64,000 bases of DNA, from positions 124,001-188,000 of the forward strand of contig JADJXI010000017.1 of NCBI GenBank assembly GCA_016715905.1, read 5' to 3'. Below the pieces are notes generated by a model. It saw nothing but the letters and a program-made list of their open reading frames with translations, did not search any database and was not told the DNA's origin. The stretch is from Sphingobacteriaceae bacterium. GTDB lineage: Bacteria; Bacteroidota; Bacteroidia; B-17B0; Aurantibacillaceae. The position numbers and the translations under genes were made by a program. This document shows, in pieces, positions 26,488 to 34,583 of this stretch (the stretch's first letter is position 1; each line of letters opens with the position of its first letter).

Positions 26488-28128
26488 ATGAAAAAAATTT
26501 ATTTAACCGGTATAGCAATTTGTGCTACCGCATTAATGAGTGCTCAGGCTTTTTGGACTGGCACAACGTACAAAGGAGCATTTCCTATTACTGATAATAC
26601 GCCCGCTACAGATTGGACTGATGGATGGTGTAACTGGGATCCTGAAAACACAGCTTATCCTGCAACTACAACTACAGTTTCGGCCGATGTAACTTCAAAC
26701 ACAACTTGGAGCGGTGTGGTTTTATTAGTAAATAAAGTTTTTGTTAAGAACAATGCTGTATTAACAATACAACCCGGAACAATTATCAGAGGTGATAAAA
26801 CTTCACAAGGAACATTAATTATTACAAAAGGTGCGCAAATTAATGCTGCAGGTACTAAAACAGCACCGATTGTATTTACTTCAAATGAAGCAGTAGGAAA
26901 TAGAGCTGAAGGCGATTGGGGTGGAGTAATTATTTTAGGAAAGGCCATCAATAACCAACCCGGCGGAATTGCCAATATTGAAGGTTTAACCGTTTCTACT
27001 GACACTGAACATGGCGGAAGTGATGATAATGATAACTCAGGTACACTTACTTATTGCCGAATTGAGTTTTCAGGTATTCCTTTACAACCAAACAAAGAAA
27101 TTAATGGTTTAACTATGGGATCAGTTGGTAAAGCTACTACTATTCGTTATGTACAAGTTTCATTTAATGGTGACGATGCTTTTGAATGGTTTGGTGGAAC
27201 AGTAGATGCTAAATATTTAGTTTCTTACAGAAACTTAGATGATGATTTTGATACTGATTTTGGTTACAGAGGTCGTATTCAATTTGCAGTTGCTGTTCGT
27301 GATCCGGATTTATCGGATGCTGCCGGTGACTCAAACTGTTTCGAATCTGATAACGATGGTACCGGTTCATTTGCACAACCTTTAACTGCTCCTAAATTTT
27401 CGAACTTAACTATTATTGGTGCAAAAGGAAGCGGAACAGTTGTTTTACCGGTAGGTGAGAAATTTGAAAAAGCTTTTCGTTTACGTAGAAATACGGCAAC
27501 ATCTTGCTACAATTCATTAATTACCGGTTGGGAAAAAGGTTTATCAATTGAAGCAGCAGAAACTGAAAATAACTTTACAGGAGATACCGCTCGCTTTGAA
27601 AGCAATTTATTAGTTGATTTCGCTAACAACACCAATGTAATCTCTGCTCCTTATTCGTTTTATTCATGGTTCTCTGCAAGAAATAACGATTCTACTCAAA
27701 CTAAAGCGCAGGTTAATTGGGTAAATGCTTTTCCAGCTCTTGGAACTAAGCCTGATTTACGTTTAAATACAGCTTCAACCGCATCAGCTGGTGCTACATT
27801 TACTGCACCGGGTGTATTTACAGGTGGTTTTGTGAATTTAGCAAAGTACACCAAAGAGCAATTTACAACTATTACACTTTCTCCTAATCCAAGTAATGGT
27901 AATGCTAAATTGTTTATCAACTCAAGCACTAACGAAACAATAAATGTAAATGTTGAAGTATTAGACATTACCGGAAAAATTGTTTTAACTCCGGCTGTTA
28001 ATCAATCCATTAATTTTGGTTACAACAACATTGATATCAATGCTGAAAGTTTACAAACCGGCATTTATTTTGTTCGTTTGAGCAGCATTAATGGCAACGA
28101 AGTTGTTAAACTAATTATTTCTAAATAA
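26488..28128 (+). CDS. T9SS-sorted secreted protein, probable beta-helix
   Basis: 546 residues from MKKIYLTGIAICATALMSAQ, a clear signal peptide; an upstream ATG at 26443 is rejected because it lies before the promoter element. The middle contains runs typical of right-handed beta-helices (VVLLVNKVFVKNNAVLTIQP, GTLIITKGAQINAAGTKTAP, GDWGGVIILGKA) with many Gly/Asn turns, plus an acidic patch (TEHGGSDDNDNSG). The last ~80 residues are a T9SS sorting domain (LSPNPSNGNAKLF to GIYFVRLSSINGNEVVKL). It follows the TonB receptor and is probably its surface partner, in place of a SusD; this is an inference from position. Confidence 0.82.
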   Translation: MKKIYLTGIAICATALMSAQAFWTGTTYKGAFPITDNTPATDWTDGWCNWDPENTAYPATTTTVSADVTSNTTWSGVVLLVNKVFVKNNAVLTIQPGTIIRGDKTSQGTLIITKGAQINAAGTKTAPIVFTSNEAVGNRAEGDWGGVIILGKAINNQPGGIANIEGLTVSTDTEHGGSDDNDNSGTLTYCRIEFSGIPLQPNKEINGLTMGSVGKATTIRYVQVSFNGDDAFEWFGGTVDAKYLVSYRNLDDDFDTDFGYRGRIQFAVAVRDPDLSDAAGDSNCFESDNDGTGSFAQPLTAPKFSNLTIIGAKGSGTVVLPVGEKFEKAFRLRRNTATSCYNSLITGWEKGLSIEAAETENNFTGDTARFESNLLVDFANNTNVISAPYSFYSWFSARNNDSTQTKAQVNWVNAFPALGTKPDLRLNTASTASAGATFTAPGVFTGGFVNLAKYTKEQFTTITLSPNPSNGNAKLFINSSTNETINVNVEVLDITGKIVLTPAVNQSINFGYNNIDINAESLQTGIYFVRLSSINGNEVVKLIISK

Positions 28129-28149
28129 TATTATTCTTATTCTTTATTA

Positions 28150-28180
28150 CCCGTTGTTATTGAGTTAACAACGGGTTTAT
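28150..28180 (+). terminator. terminator after the T9SS beta-helix-like gene
   Basis: CCCGTTGTTA and TAACAACGGG form a perfect 10-bp stem with a six-base loop, followed by TTTAT. The T run is short, so termination may be partial. It lies 21 bases after the stop at 28128 and 13 bases before the next ATG. Confidence 0.7.
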
Positions 28181-28192
28181 TATATCCCAACT

Positions 28193-28582
28193 ATGACTCC
28201 AAAACACATTCACGCTAAACTTGATAAAATAGATCAAGCAGCTGATAAAAATTTTCTGATAGAAGCTTATATCCTGCACTACCAGCTCAATATTGAACTT
28301 CTTCATCAGTTGTATAACACGTTTTGTGAGCAAAAATCCATTGAGGTTAAACCAAAAAAAATCGTTCAAATTCTTTACCAGGAATGCAATCCGGGAAGTA
28401 AGCTGAAAAACAATATCAATCGAAAAAATCTAAAATTAGTTATGAGTTGGATTGAGAATAACGAACAGCTCTTTAAAAATTTACGTAATGGATTTACAAC
28501 TAAACCCGATAAAAAAAGTATTGCTGACTGCCGTAGCGTATTTAATCTGCTTAATATCTCTTTAAGAAAACACGGCTCTTAA
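28193..28582 (+). CDS. hypothetical protein, helical and cytoplasmic
   Basis: 129 residues that I do not recognise. There is no signal peptide and no membrane segment; the sequence looks all-helical and basic (HYQLNIELLHQLYNTF; KKIVQILYQE; NRKNLKLVMSWIENNEQLF). It lies between the T9SS gene and the degenerate regulator gene, 78 bases upstream of the latter and on the same strand. A HEPN-like or DNA-binding role would be a guess. The start ATG follows the terminator by only 12 bases, so the leader is short or the terminator is leaky. Confidence 0.6.
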   Translation: MTPKHIHAKLDKIDQAADKNFLIEAYILHYQLNIELLHQLYNTFCEQKSIEVKPKKIVQILYQECNPGSKLKNNINRKNLKLVMSWIENNEQLFKNLRNGFTTKPDKKSIADCRSVFNLLNISLRKHGS

Positions 28583-28659
28583 TTAGCATAGAATAATTTA
28601 ATGTTAAGTTAACCTTCTCTTCCCGATAGTTTAAACTCCTAACAGGATATTTGATTTAG

Positions 28660-29343
28660 ATGATCCCGAATAAAAATAATATCGTTTTTATTGATAATTC
28701 CATTCAAAACATTTATAAAACATTGGATGTTTTAAAACAGACCTTTGCCAATATTTTTTATTTCAATTCGGAAGAAGAAGGGATGAAGTACCTGCAAGAA
28801 AATAATGCCGATATAATTTTATTAAATTTAGATCTTCAGCCCTTAGATGCAATAACTTTTGCAAACGAAATTCTAAAATTAAAAAGTAGTCATAAACCCT
28901 TTACTATTATTTACTCCGACAAACAGGATGATTTTATTCAGGAACTGGCCTTTAATTCGGAAATAGATTCCTTTATCAGTTTTCATAAAAAACCGGCTGT
29001 ACTTTTACCCTTTTTAAAAAACTTAATTTCACGCCTTAAAGTAGAATCTAAAAAAACACAACACAATATTCAGGTTGATGAAGAAAAATTTATAATCCTG
29101 GTTAAAAATAAATCATTCACCTTACCTAAAAAAGAATTCAAACTTTTTGAATTACTGCATCAACATCCCGATAAAATTTTCAGCAAAAAAGAATTGGCTC
29201 AACTTATTTGGAACGATGAATCCGTGGCCGATAAAAGAATCATTGATGTTCATATTTACAACATCAGAAAAACCTTAGGACGTAATATCATTCGCTCACA
29301 AAAAGGAAAAGGCTATAAAATGAACTTAAAATTCATTTCATAA
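28660..29343 (+). CDS. atypical OmpR-family regulator with a degenerate receiver domain
   Basis: 227 residues, aligning without gaps to the PhoB-type regulator at 22621 through the receiver. The phospho-acceptor Asp56 is Asn56 (LLNLDLQ), the acidic pair keeps Asp12 but has Asn13, and Lys108 is Phe108. Phosphorylation is therefore very unlikely. The winged-helix domain is well preserved (LPKKEFKLFELLHQHPDKIF; RIIDVHIYNIRKTLG), so DNA binding should remain. It probably acts constitutively, through a ligand, or by competing with its paralogue. creD follows 103 bases downstream. Confidence 0.88.
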   Translation: MIPNKNNIVFIDNSIQNIYKTLDVLKQTFANIFYFNSEEEGMKYLQENNADIILLNLDLQPLDAITFANEILKLKSSHKPFTIIYSDKQDDFIQELAFNSEIDSFISFHKKPAVLLPFLKNLISRLKVESKKTQHNIQVDEEKFIILVKNKSFTLPKKEFKLFELLHQHPDKIFSKKELAQLIWNDESVADKRIIDVHIYNIRKTLGRNIIRSQKGKGYKMNLKFIS

Positions 29344-29446
29344 GTTTAGCTTTACCTATTTTCTTAATTTTCCTTAAATCCATACTTTTTCCGGTTCTTT
29401 TACGTTTACTTTGTATTCAATCCCCCTTTAACTAATTACCCAATTA

Positions 29447-30757
29447 ATGGAAATTAAACCCGAAAAACCCAAATACGCCATGGCCTTAAAAGGCGGCGTT
29501 ATCTTTTTATTAATCCTTCTTCTTGCAATTCCTACTATTTTAATTAATGAAATGGTGCACGAAAGACAAAGAAGATTGGAAGAAGCTGTACGCGAAGTGA
29601 GCAGTAAATGGGCTGACCGGCAAACCATAAGCGGACCTATTATCAGTATTCCTTTTCTGGAATATTACCGCGATTCATTAGGAGTACATTCTTATAAACG
29701 ATATGCACATGTTTTACCCAATAATTTAAAAATAAACGGAAGCCTTGCGCCAGAAATGCGATATCGTGGGATTTTTCAAGTTGCCGTTTATAATTCTAAA
29801 ATAGAATTTAAAGGCGATTTTGATCACTTTGATATCAAAGATTTAAATGTTCCTGAACAAAATATTTTATGGCAAGATGCTTTTGTATCTATTGGCATCA
29901 GTGATTTAAGGGGAATTGAAGAGGCTGTTGATTTTAAATGGAATGATGAACAATACTCTTTTAATTCAGGATTAGAATCCAAAGATGTTTTATATAGCGG
30001 AATTAATACACGAATAAAAATAAACAGAGACACTTTACAACAAAAAAATACTTTTTCTTTCAGTTTAAATTTAAAAGGGTCTGAATATGTTTATTTTTCT
30101 CCAATCGGTAAAACTACCGAAGTAAATATTTCTTCCCCATGGACAAGTCCGAGTTTCGACGGTGCATTTCTTCCCGATAAAAGAGAAGTTGATGAAAAAG
30201 GATTTAATGCTTACTGGAGAGTTTTACACCTCAATAGAAATTTTCCACAACAATGGTTAGGTAACCAACATAATATAGAAGGCTCTGCTTTTGGAATTAA
30301 TTTAAAAATTCCAACCGATAACTACACAAAAACGGACAGAAGCATGAAGTATTCACTCTTATTTATTACGCTTACTTTCTTAATTTTCTATTTTCTAGAG
30401 TTAATGAACAACAAATATTTTCATGCTATTCAATATTTATTGGTAGGTTTTGCATTGTGTATTTTTTATGTTTTACTACTTTCCATTTCTGAACACATCC
30501 CTTATAACTATGCTTATGTTATTGCAAGTATTATGACTATTGGTTTAATTTCCTGGTATACTTCCGGGGTTTTAAAGGATAAAAAATTAGCGATGATGAT
30601 TGGTGGTAATTTAACTTTACTGTACGGATTTATTTTTACTTTAATACAGTTAGAAGACTATGCCTTGTTAATGGGCAGCTTAGGCTTATTTGTTATCTTA
30701 AGTATTGTCATGTATTACTCCCGCAAAATAGATTGGGCTACCTTAATGAAAAAATAA
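29447..30757 (+). CDS. creD: CreD-family inner-membrane protein
   Basis: 436 residues. One N-terminal membrane segment (about 14-35) precedes a long periplasmic beta-rich domain (RQTISGPIISIPFLEYYRD; GIEEAVDFKWNDEQYSF; VNISSPWTSPSFDGAFLPDK) and about five C-terminal membrane segments from about 300. This is the CreD layout. In enterobacteria CreD is controlled by the CreBC two-component system and affects envelope integrity and beta-lactam response. Here the gene follows an OmpR-type regulator, a comparable arrangement. A terminator follows directly. Confidence 0.88.
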   Translation: MEIKPEKPKYAMALKGGVIFLLILLLAIPTILINEMVHERQRRLEEAVREVSSKWADRQTISGPIISIPFLEYYRDSLGVHSYKRYAHVLPNNLKINGSLAPEMRYRGIFQVAVYNSKIEFKGDFDHFDIKDLNVPEQNILWQDAFVSIGISDLRGIEEAVDFKWNDEQYSFNSGLESKDVLYSGINTRIKINRDTLQQKNTFSFSLNLKGSEYVYFSPIGKTTEVNISSPWTSPSFDGAFLPDKREVDEKGFNAYWRVLHLNRNFPQQWLGNQHNIEGSAFGINLKIPTDNYTKTDRSMKYSLLFITLTFLIFYFLELMNNKYFHAIQYLLVGFALCIFYVLLLSISEHIPYNYAYVIASIMTIGLISWYTSGVLKDKKLAMMIGGNLTLLYGFIFTLIQLEDYALLMGSLGLFVILSIVMYYSRKIDWATLMKK

Positions 30758-30760
30758 AAA

Positions 30761-30790
30761 AAGCGGGAAAATAATTTTCCCGCTTCCTTT
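30761..30790. terminator. bidirectional terminator between creD and fabI
   Basis: AAGCGGGAAAAT and ATTTTCCCGCTT form a long near-perfect palindrome. A-rich sequence before it and CCTTTTT after it allow use from both sides. It sits four bases after the creD stop and ends about 17 bases before the end of fabI. Confidence 0.85.
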
Positions 30791-30806
30791 TTAAAATGAG
30801 TAAGAA

Positions 30807-31622
30807 TTATTTAGCACCTAACATATTCAGTTGATCCTGACTTACGCCGGTAGTAGAATAACCTCCATCATGTAACAAATTCTGCATAGTTACCATGCGG
30901 GTTAAATCGCTAAATAAGGTAATGCAATAATTTGCACAATCATCCGCGCTAGCATTTCCTAAAGGCGATTGCGCATCTGCGAAATTATAAAAATCATCAA
31001 AACCTTTAATTCCACTACCTGCAGTGGTACGAGTTGGTGATTGAGAAACGGTATTTACTCTTACTTTTTTAGATTTACCATAGTGATAACCAAAAGTACG
31101 CGCAATACTTTCTAACATGGCCTTTATATCTGCCATATCTGTGTAAAAGGGATAGGCTCTTTGTGCGGCAATATAACTTAGCGCCACTACGGATGCATGC
31201 TCATTCAAAGCATCCAGCTTATAAGCAGCTGCTAACATTTTGTGAAAGGATAAAGCAGAAACATCAATTCCTTTTTGATAATACTCATAATTTAATTCGG
31301 TATAAGGAATATTCTTGCGAATATTCACACTCATTCCTATAGAATGAAGCACAAAATCAAATTTTCCGCCTAAAGTCTGCATACCTTCGGTATATAATTT
31401 TTCTACATCGGCAACAACCGTTGCATCGGCCGGTATAATTTTTGAATTGGTTTGTTCAGCCAATTTATTGATGGCTCCCATACGCATGGCAATAGGTGCG
31501 TTGCTTAATACTATGCTTGCTCCCTCTTCATGTGCTTTTAGTGCTACTTTCCAGGCAATAGAATTTTCATCTAAAGCGCCGGTAATTATTCCTCTTTTTC
31601 CTTTTAATAAATTATAAGCCAT
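30807..31622 (-). CDS. fabI: enoyl-[acyl-carrier-protein] reductase (NADH)
   Basis: 271 residues, an SDR-superfamily enoyl-ACP reductase that carries out the last step of each fatty-acid elongation cycle. The N-terminal dinucleotide site is GIITGALDENSIAWKVA. The FabI-type catalytic set is present in LSYIAAQRAYPFYTDMADIK, with both tyrosines and the lysine at the proper spacing. SPTRTTAGSGIKGFDDF is the mobile substrate loop, and LLHDGGYSTTG ends the fold. Length and motifs are normal. It is divergent from nothing and converges with creD. Confidence 0.94.
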   Translation of the reverse strand: MAYNLLKGKRGIITGALDENSIAWKVALKAHEEGASIVLSNAPIAMRMGAINKLAEQTNSKIIPADATVVADVEKLYTEGMQTLGGKFDFVLHSIGMSVNIRKNIPYTELNYEYYQKGIDVSALSFHKMLAAAYKLDALNEHASVVALSYIAAQRAYPFYTDMADIKAMLESIARTFGYHYGKSKKVRVNTVSQSPTRTTAGSGIKGFDDFYNFADAQSPLGNASADDCANYCITLFSDLTRMVTMQNLLHDGGYSTTGVSQDQLNMLGAK

Positions 31623-31712
31623 TGTCTTTTTTTTTGATGTTGTAAATATAGTATTTATGCCTGAAATTATTCAAACATAAAATCAGTATCCGTACGGAAA
31701 AGAATTAATTTA

Positions 31713-33368
31713 TTATACATTAAGTAGCTCTTTTGCATTTTTTAATGCAGATGGAGTAGGGTTGCCGGTACTGAGCATTTTGGCAATTTCATTTATTCGT
31801 TCTGTTTTATTTAATTCTTTCATAAACGATTCAGTGGCTTTGTCAGAATCTTTTTTGAAAACAAACAAATGATGATTTCCCTTACTGGCAATTTGAGGTA
31901 AATGCGTAATTGTAATAACCTGCCTGTTTTTTCCCATCGTGCTTAATATATTCCCAATTTTATCTGCAACATCGCCACTTACGCCGCTATCAATTTCATC
32001 AAAAATAATGGTTGGCAATTCTTTTTTATCAGCCATTAAAGATTTTAAACTGAGCATTAAGCGCGATAACTCACCTCCACTGGCCACTTTATTTAATTCT
32101 GCCGGGCTGCCTCCTTTATTGGCTGAAAATAAAAAGCGCACCTTATCATATCCGGTGGTACTTAAAATGCTTTGCTCACCCAGTTCGATTTTAAAAACCG
32201 CATTAGGCATGGCTAATTCATGCAAGATTTTTATAATTTCTTTTTCTAAAGGAGCAATGGCTTTATTTCTATGTTTACTCAGTTTTTTAGCCTGGACGTC
32301 GCATTCTTTTTCCAAAGTAATTAATTCGTGGTTTAATTTTTCTATTTGCACTCCAACTGAACTAAATAAACTCAATTTACTTTCAATTTCCAGTTTTGTA
32401 TGCAACAATTCTTCTTCTGTTTTAACGTTATGCTTTTTGAGTAAACGATTTATCTGATCTATTGTTGCATTTATCCCATTTAATTTTTCTTCGTTTAAGG
32501 CAATTTCATTTCCTTCATCTTCCAGCTCGGCACTTAATTCTTTTAAATCTATATAAGCAGAATTTATTCTTTCATAATACCCATTGTATTTAGCGGAGAT
32601 TTTTAATAAGGCCTGCAATGTTTGTTTTACCTGTTGCAAATCATTCAACAAATTTTTATCTCCATCGTTCAGCGCAGCGGCTACTTTCAATAAACTGCCT
32701 TTTATGAATTCGGCATTTTCTAATGTTGCACTTTCTTCTTCCAGTTTTTTTAATTGTCCGGCACTTAATCCGGCTTCTTCTAACTCATTAAATAAAAACT
32801 GATAATAATCTAATTCTTTTTTTGCTTGACTCTCTTGCTCGTTTAATACCAATAAATCACTTTTTATTTTTTGTAATTGTGTAAATTTGTTTTGGTAGGC
32901 TTTATATTCGGCCGATGTCCCGGCAAAGACATCCAATAATTCCAATTGAAAATTATTTTGATTCAGTAATAAATTCTGATGTTGTGAGTGCACATCAATT
33001 AATTTTTCGGATAAAAATTTTAAGGCATTTAAATTTACCGGTGTATCATTTAAAAAACTTCGCGATTTTCCTTCCGGATTTATTTCTCTTCGGAGAATTA
33101 AAATTTTTTCTTCATCCAGTTTTTCTCTTTCAAAAAATGCTTTTAAATCTAAGTCTCCGGCATCAAATTCCGCTTCAATAATGCATTTTTTATTTTTGTT
33201 GCTTAAGCTGGCGGTATCGGCGCGTTTACCCAACACCAACGATAAGGCTTCAATAAAAATAGATTTCCCTGCTCCGGTTTCGCCGGTTATCACACTTAAG
33301 TGCCCCGGAAAATGAACATCCATTTCGTTAATTAAAGCAAAATTTCGGATATATAGCTTGCGCAACAT
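31713..33368 (-). CDS. recN: DNA repair protein RecN
   Basis: About 551 residues from the preferred start MLRKLYIRNFALINEMDVHF; an in-frame ATG at 33440 would add a 24-residue non-homologous tail. RecN is an SMC-like ATPase that holds broken DNA ends and helps recombination repair. Walker A is ITGETGAGKSIF, the middle (about 150-400) is coiled coil, and the C-terminal half has the signature VASGGELSRLMLSLK, Walker B PTIIFDEIDSGVSGD and the ITHLPQIAS segment. It is divergently placed from rpoD with about 208 bases between. Confidence 0.94.
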   Translation of the reverse strand: MLRKLYIRNFALINEMDVHFPGHLSVITGETGAGKSIFIEALSLVLGKRADTASLSNKNKKCIIEAEFDAGDLDLKAFFEREKLDEEKILILRREINPEGKSRSFLNDTPVNLNALKFLSEKLIDVHSQHQNLLLNQNNFQLELLDVFAGTSAEYKAYQNKFTQLQKIKSDLLVLNEQESQAKKELDYYQFLFNELEEAGLSAGQLKKLEEESATLENAEFIKGSLLKVAAALNDGDKNLLNDLQQVKQTLQALLKISAKYNGYYERINSAYIDLKELSAELEDEGNEIALNEEKLNGINATIDQINRLLKKHNVKTEEELLHTKLEIESKLSLFSSVGVQIEKLNHELITLEKECDVQAKKLSKHRNKAIAPLEKEIIKILHELAMPNAVFKIELGEQSILSTTGYDKVRFLFSANKGGSPAELNKVASGGELSRLMLSLKSLMADKKELPTIIFDEIDSGVSGDVADKIGNILSTMGKNRQVITITHLPQIASKGNHHLFVFKKDSDKATESFMKELNKTERINEIAKMLSTGNPTPSALKNAKELLNV

Positions 33369-33576
33369 GGCAGCAATTTCGGAATTAAAAACCAATGGTT
33401 TTAAGCCAATTTTAACAAAATTCAAGTCATATTTTAACAATAGTAGCCCTTTTTCACTCAGTCAATACCCCTTTTATCTTGTTAACAAGGTGCATTTAAT
33501 ATTTATTTAGCCTGTAACTAAACTTTACACCCAACGTAATATCTAATAATTACGTATAAATTAAAAAAGCAACACT

Positions 33577-34443
33577 ATGCGTCAACTAAAAATAACCAAA
33601 CAGATTACCAATCGCGAAACCGCTTCGCTTGATATGTACTTGCAAGATATTGGCCGCGTGGAACTCATAACGGCTGAAGAAGAGGTGGTTTTGGCCCAGC
33701 GTATTAAACAAGGCGATCAAAAAGCTTTGGATAAATTGGTAAAGGCCAATTTACGTTTTGTGGTTTCGGTATCTAAGCAATATCAAAATCAGGGCATGAG
33801 TTTGCCCGACTTAATTAACGAGGGAAATTTAGGATTAATAAAAGCAGCGCAACGCTTTGATGAAACCCGTGGTTTTAAATTTATTTCTTATGCTGTATGG
33901 TGGATTCGTCAGAGTATTTTACAATCCTTAGCAGAGCAAAGCCGTATTGTACGTTTGCCTTTAAATAAAATTGGAGCCATTAATAAAATAAATAAAGCAC
34001 TCTCTAAAATGGAGCAGGATTTGGAAAGAGAACCCAGCTATGATGAGGTGAGTGAAGCTTTAGATATGTTACCGAAGGATATTCAGGATACCATGCGTAA
34101 TAATCACCGTCACATGAGTATGGATGCGCCTTTAAATCTTAATGAAGATGGTGGCAGTTTATATGATTTAATGGAGAATGATGAAGCTGTAAGTCCTGAA
34201 AAATTTTTAATGAATGAAAGTTTACAACAGGAAATTTCGCGCTCATTGGCCACACTAACAGAAAGAGAAGCGGATGTGGTGAAATTATTTTTTGGGTTAA
34301 ACGGCTCACATGCCCATTCCTTAGAAGAAATTGGAGAAAAATTTGAATTAACGCGCGAGCGTGTTCGACAAATTAAAGAAAAAGCGGTACGCCGTTTAAA
34401 ACACGGTTCACGCAGCAGGCTATTAAAGGCTTATCTTGGATAA
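33577..34443 (+). CDS. rpoD: primary RNA polymerase sigma factor (Bacteroidota type)
   Basis: 288 residues, short because region 1.1 and the non-conserved insert are missing, as in Bacteroidota primary sigma. Region 1.2 is SLDMYLQDIGRVELITAEEE. Regions 2.1-2.4 run from NLRFVVSVSKQYQNQGMSLP through YAVWWIRQSILQSLAEQSR. Region 3 carries the LPLNKI and MDAPLN segments, and region 4.2 is SLEEIGEKFELTRERVRQIK. This sigma reads the unusual -33 TTG / -7 TANNTTTG promoters, several of which occur in this window. A strong terminator follows the gene, and the ATG at 33577 gives the canonical short N-terminus. Confidence 0.95.
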   Translation: MRQLKITKQITNRETASLDMYLQDIGRVELITAEEEVVLAQRIKQGDQKALDKLVKANLRFVVSVSKQYQNQGMSLPDLINEGNLGLIKAAQRFDETRGFKFISYAVWWIRQSILQSLAEQSRIVRLPLNKIGAINKINKALSKMEQDLEREPSYDEVSEALDMLPKDIQDTMRNNHRHMSMDAPLNLNEDGGSLYDLMENDEAVSPEKFLMNESLQQEISRSLATLTEREADVVKLFFGLNGSHAHSLEEIGEKFELTRERVRQIKEKAVRRLKHGSRSRLLKAYLG

Positions 34444-34464
34444 AGATGAGGTTTAATTAAGGTG

Positions 34465-34494
34465 AACCCCCCGAATTATCGGGGGGTTTTTTTG
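34465..34494 (+). terminator. terminator of the sigma factor gene
   Basis: AACCCCCCGA and TCGGGGGGTT form a 10-bp GC-rich stem with a short loop, followed by TTTTTTT. It lies 21 bases after the stop codon at 34443. Confidence 0.9.
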
Positions 34495-34583
34495 TGCATT
34501 TTCGGCCGTGAATTGATTCGGGAAAATCAATTGTCTCCTTTCTGATTTTCTTTCTATCTTTAAAGCTCCAAATCTAATGCCTT

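Noticed and set aside
33369..33440. 24-residue N-terminal extension of RecN
   Set aside because: RecN homologues start at the LRKLYIRNFALI strand; the extension has no similarity, so the start at 33368 is preferred.
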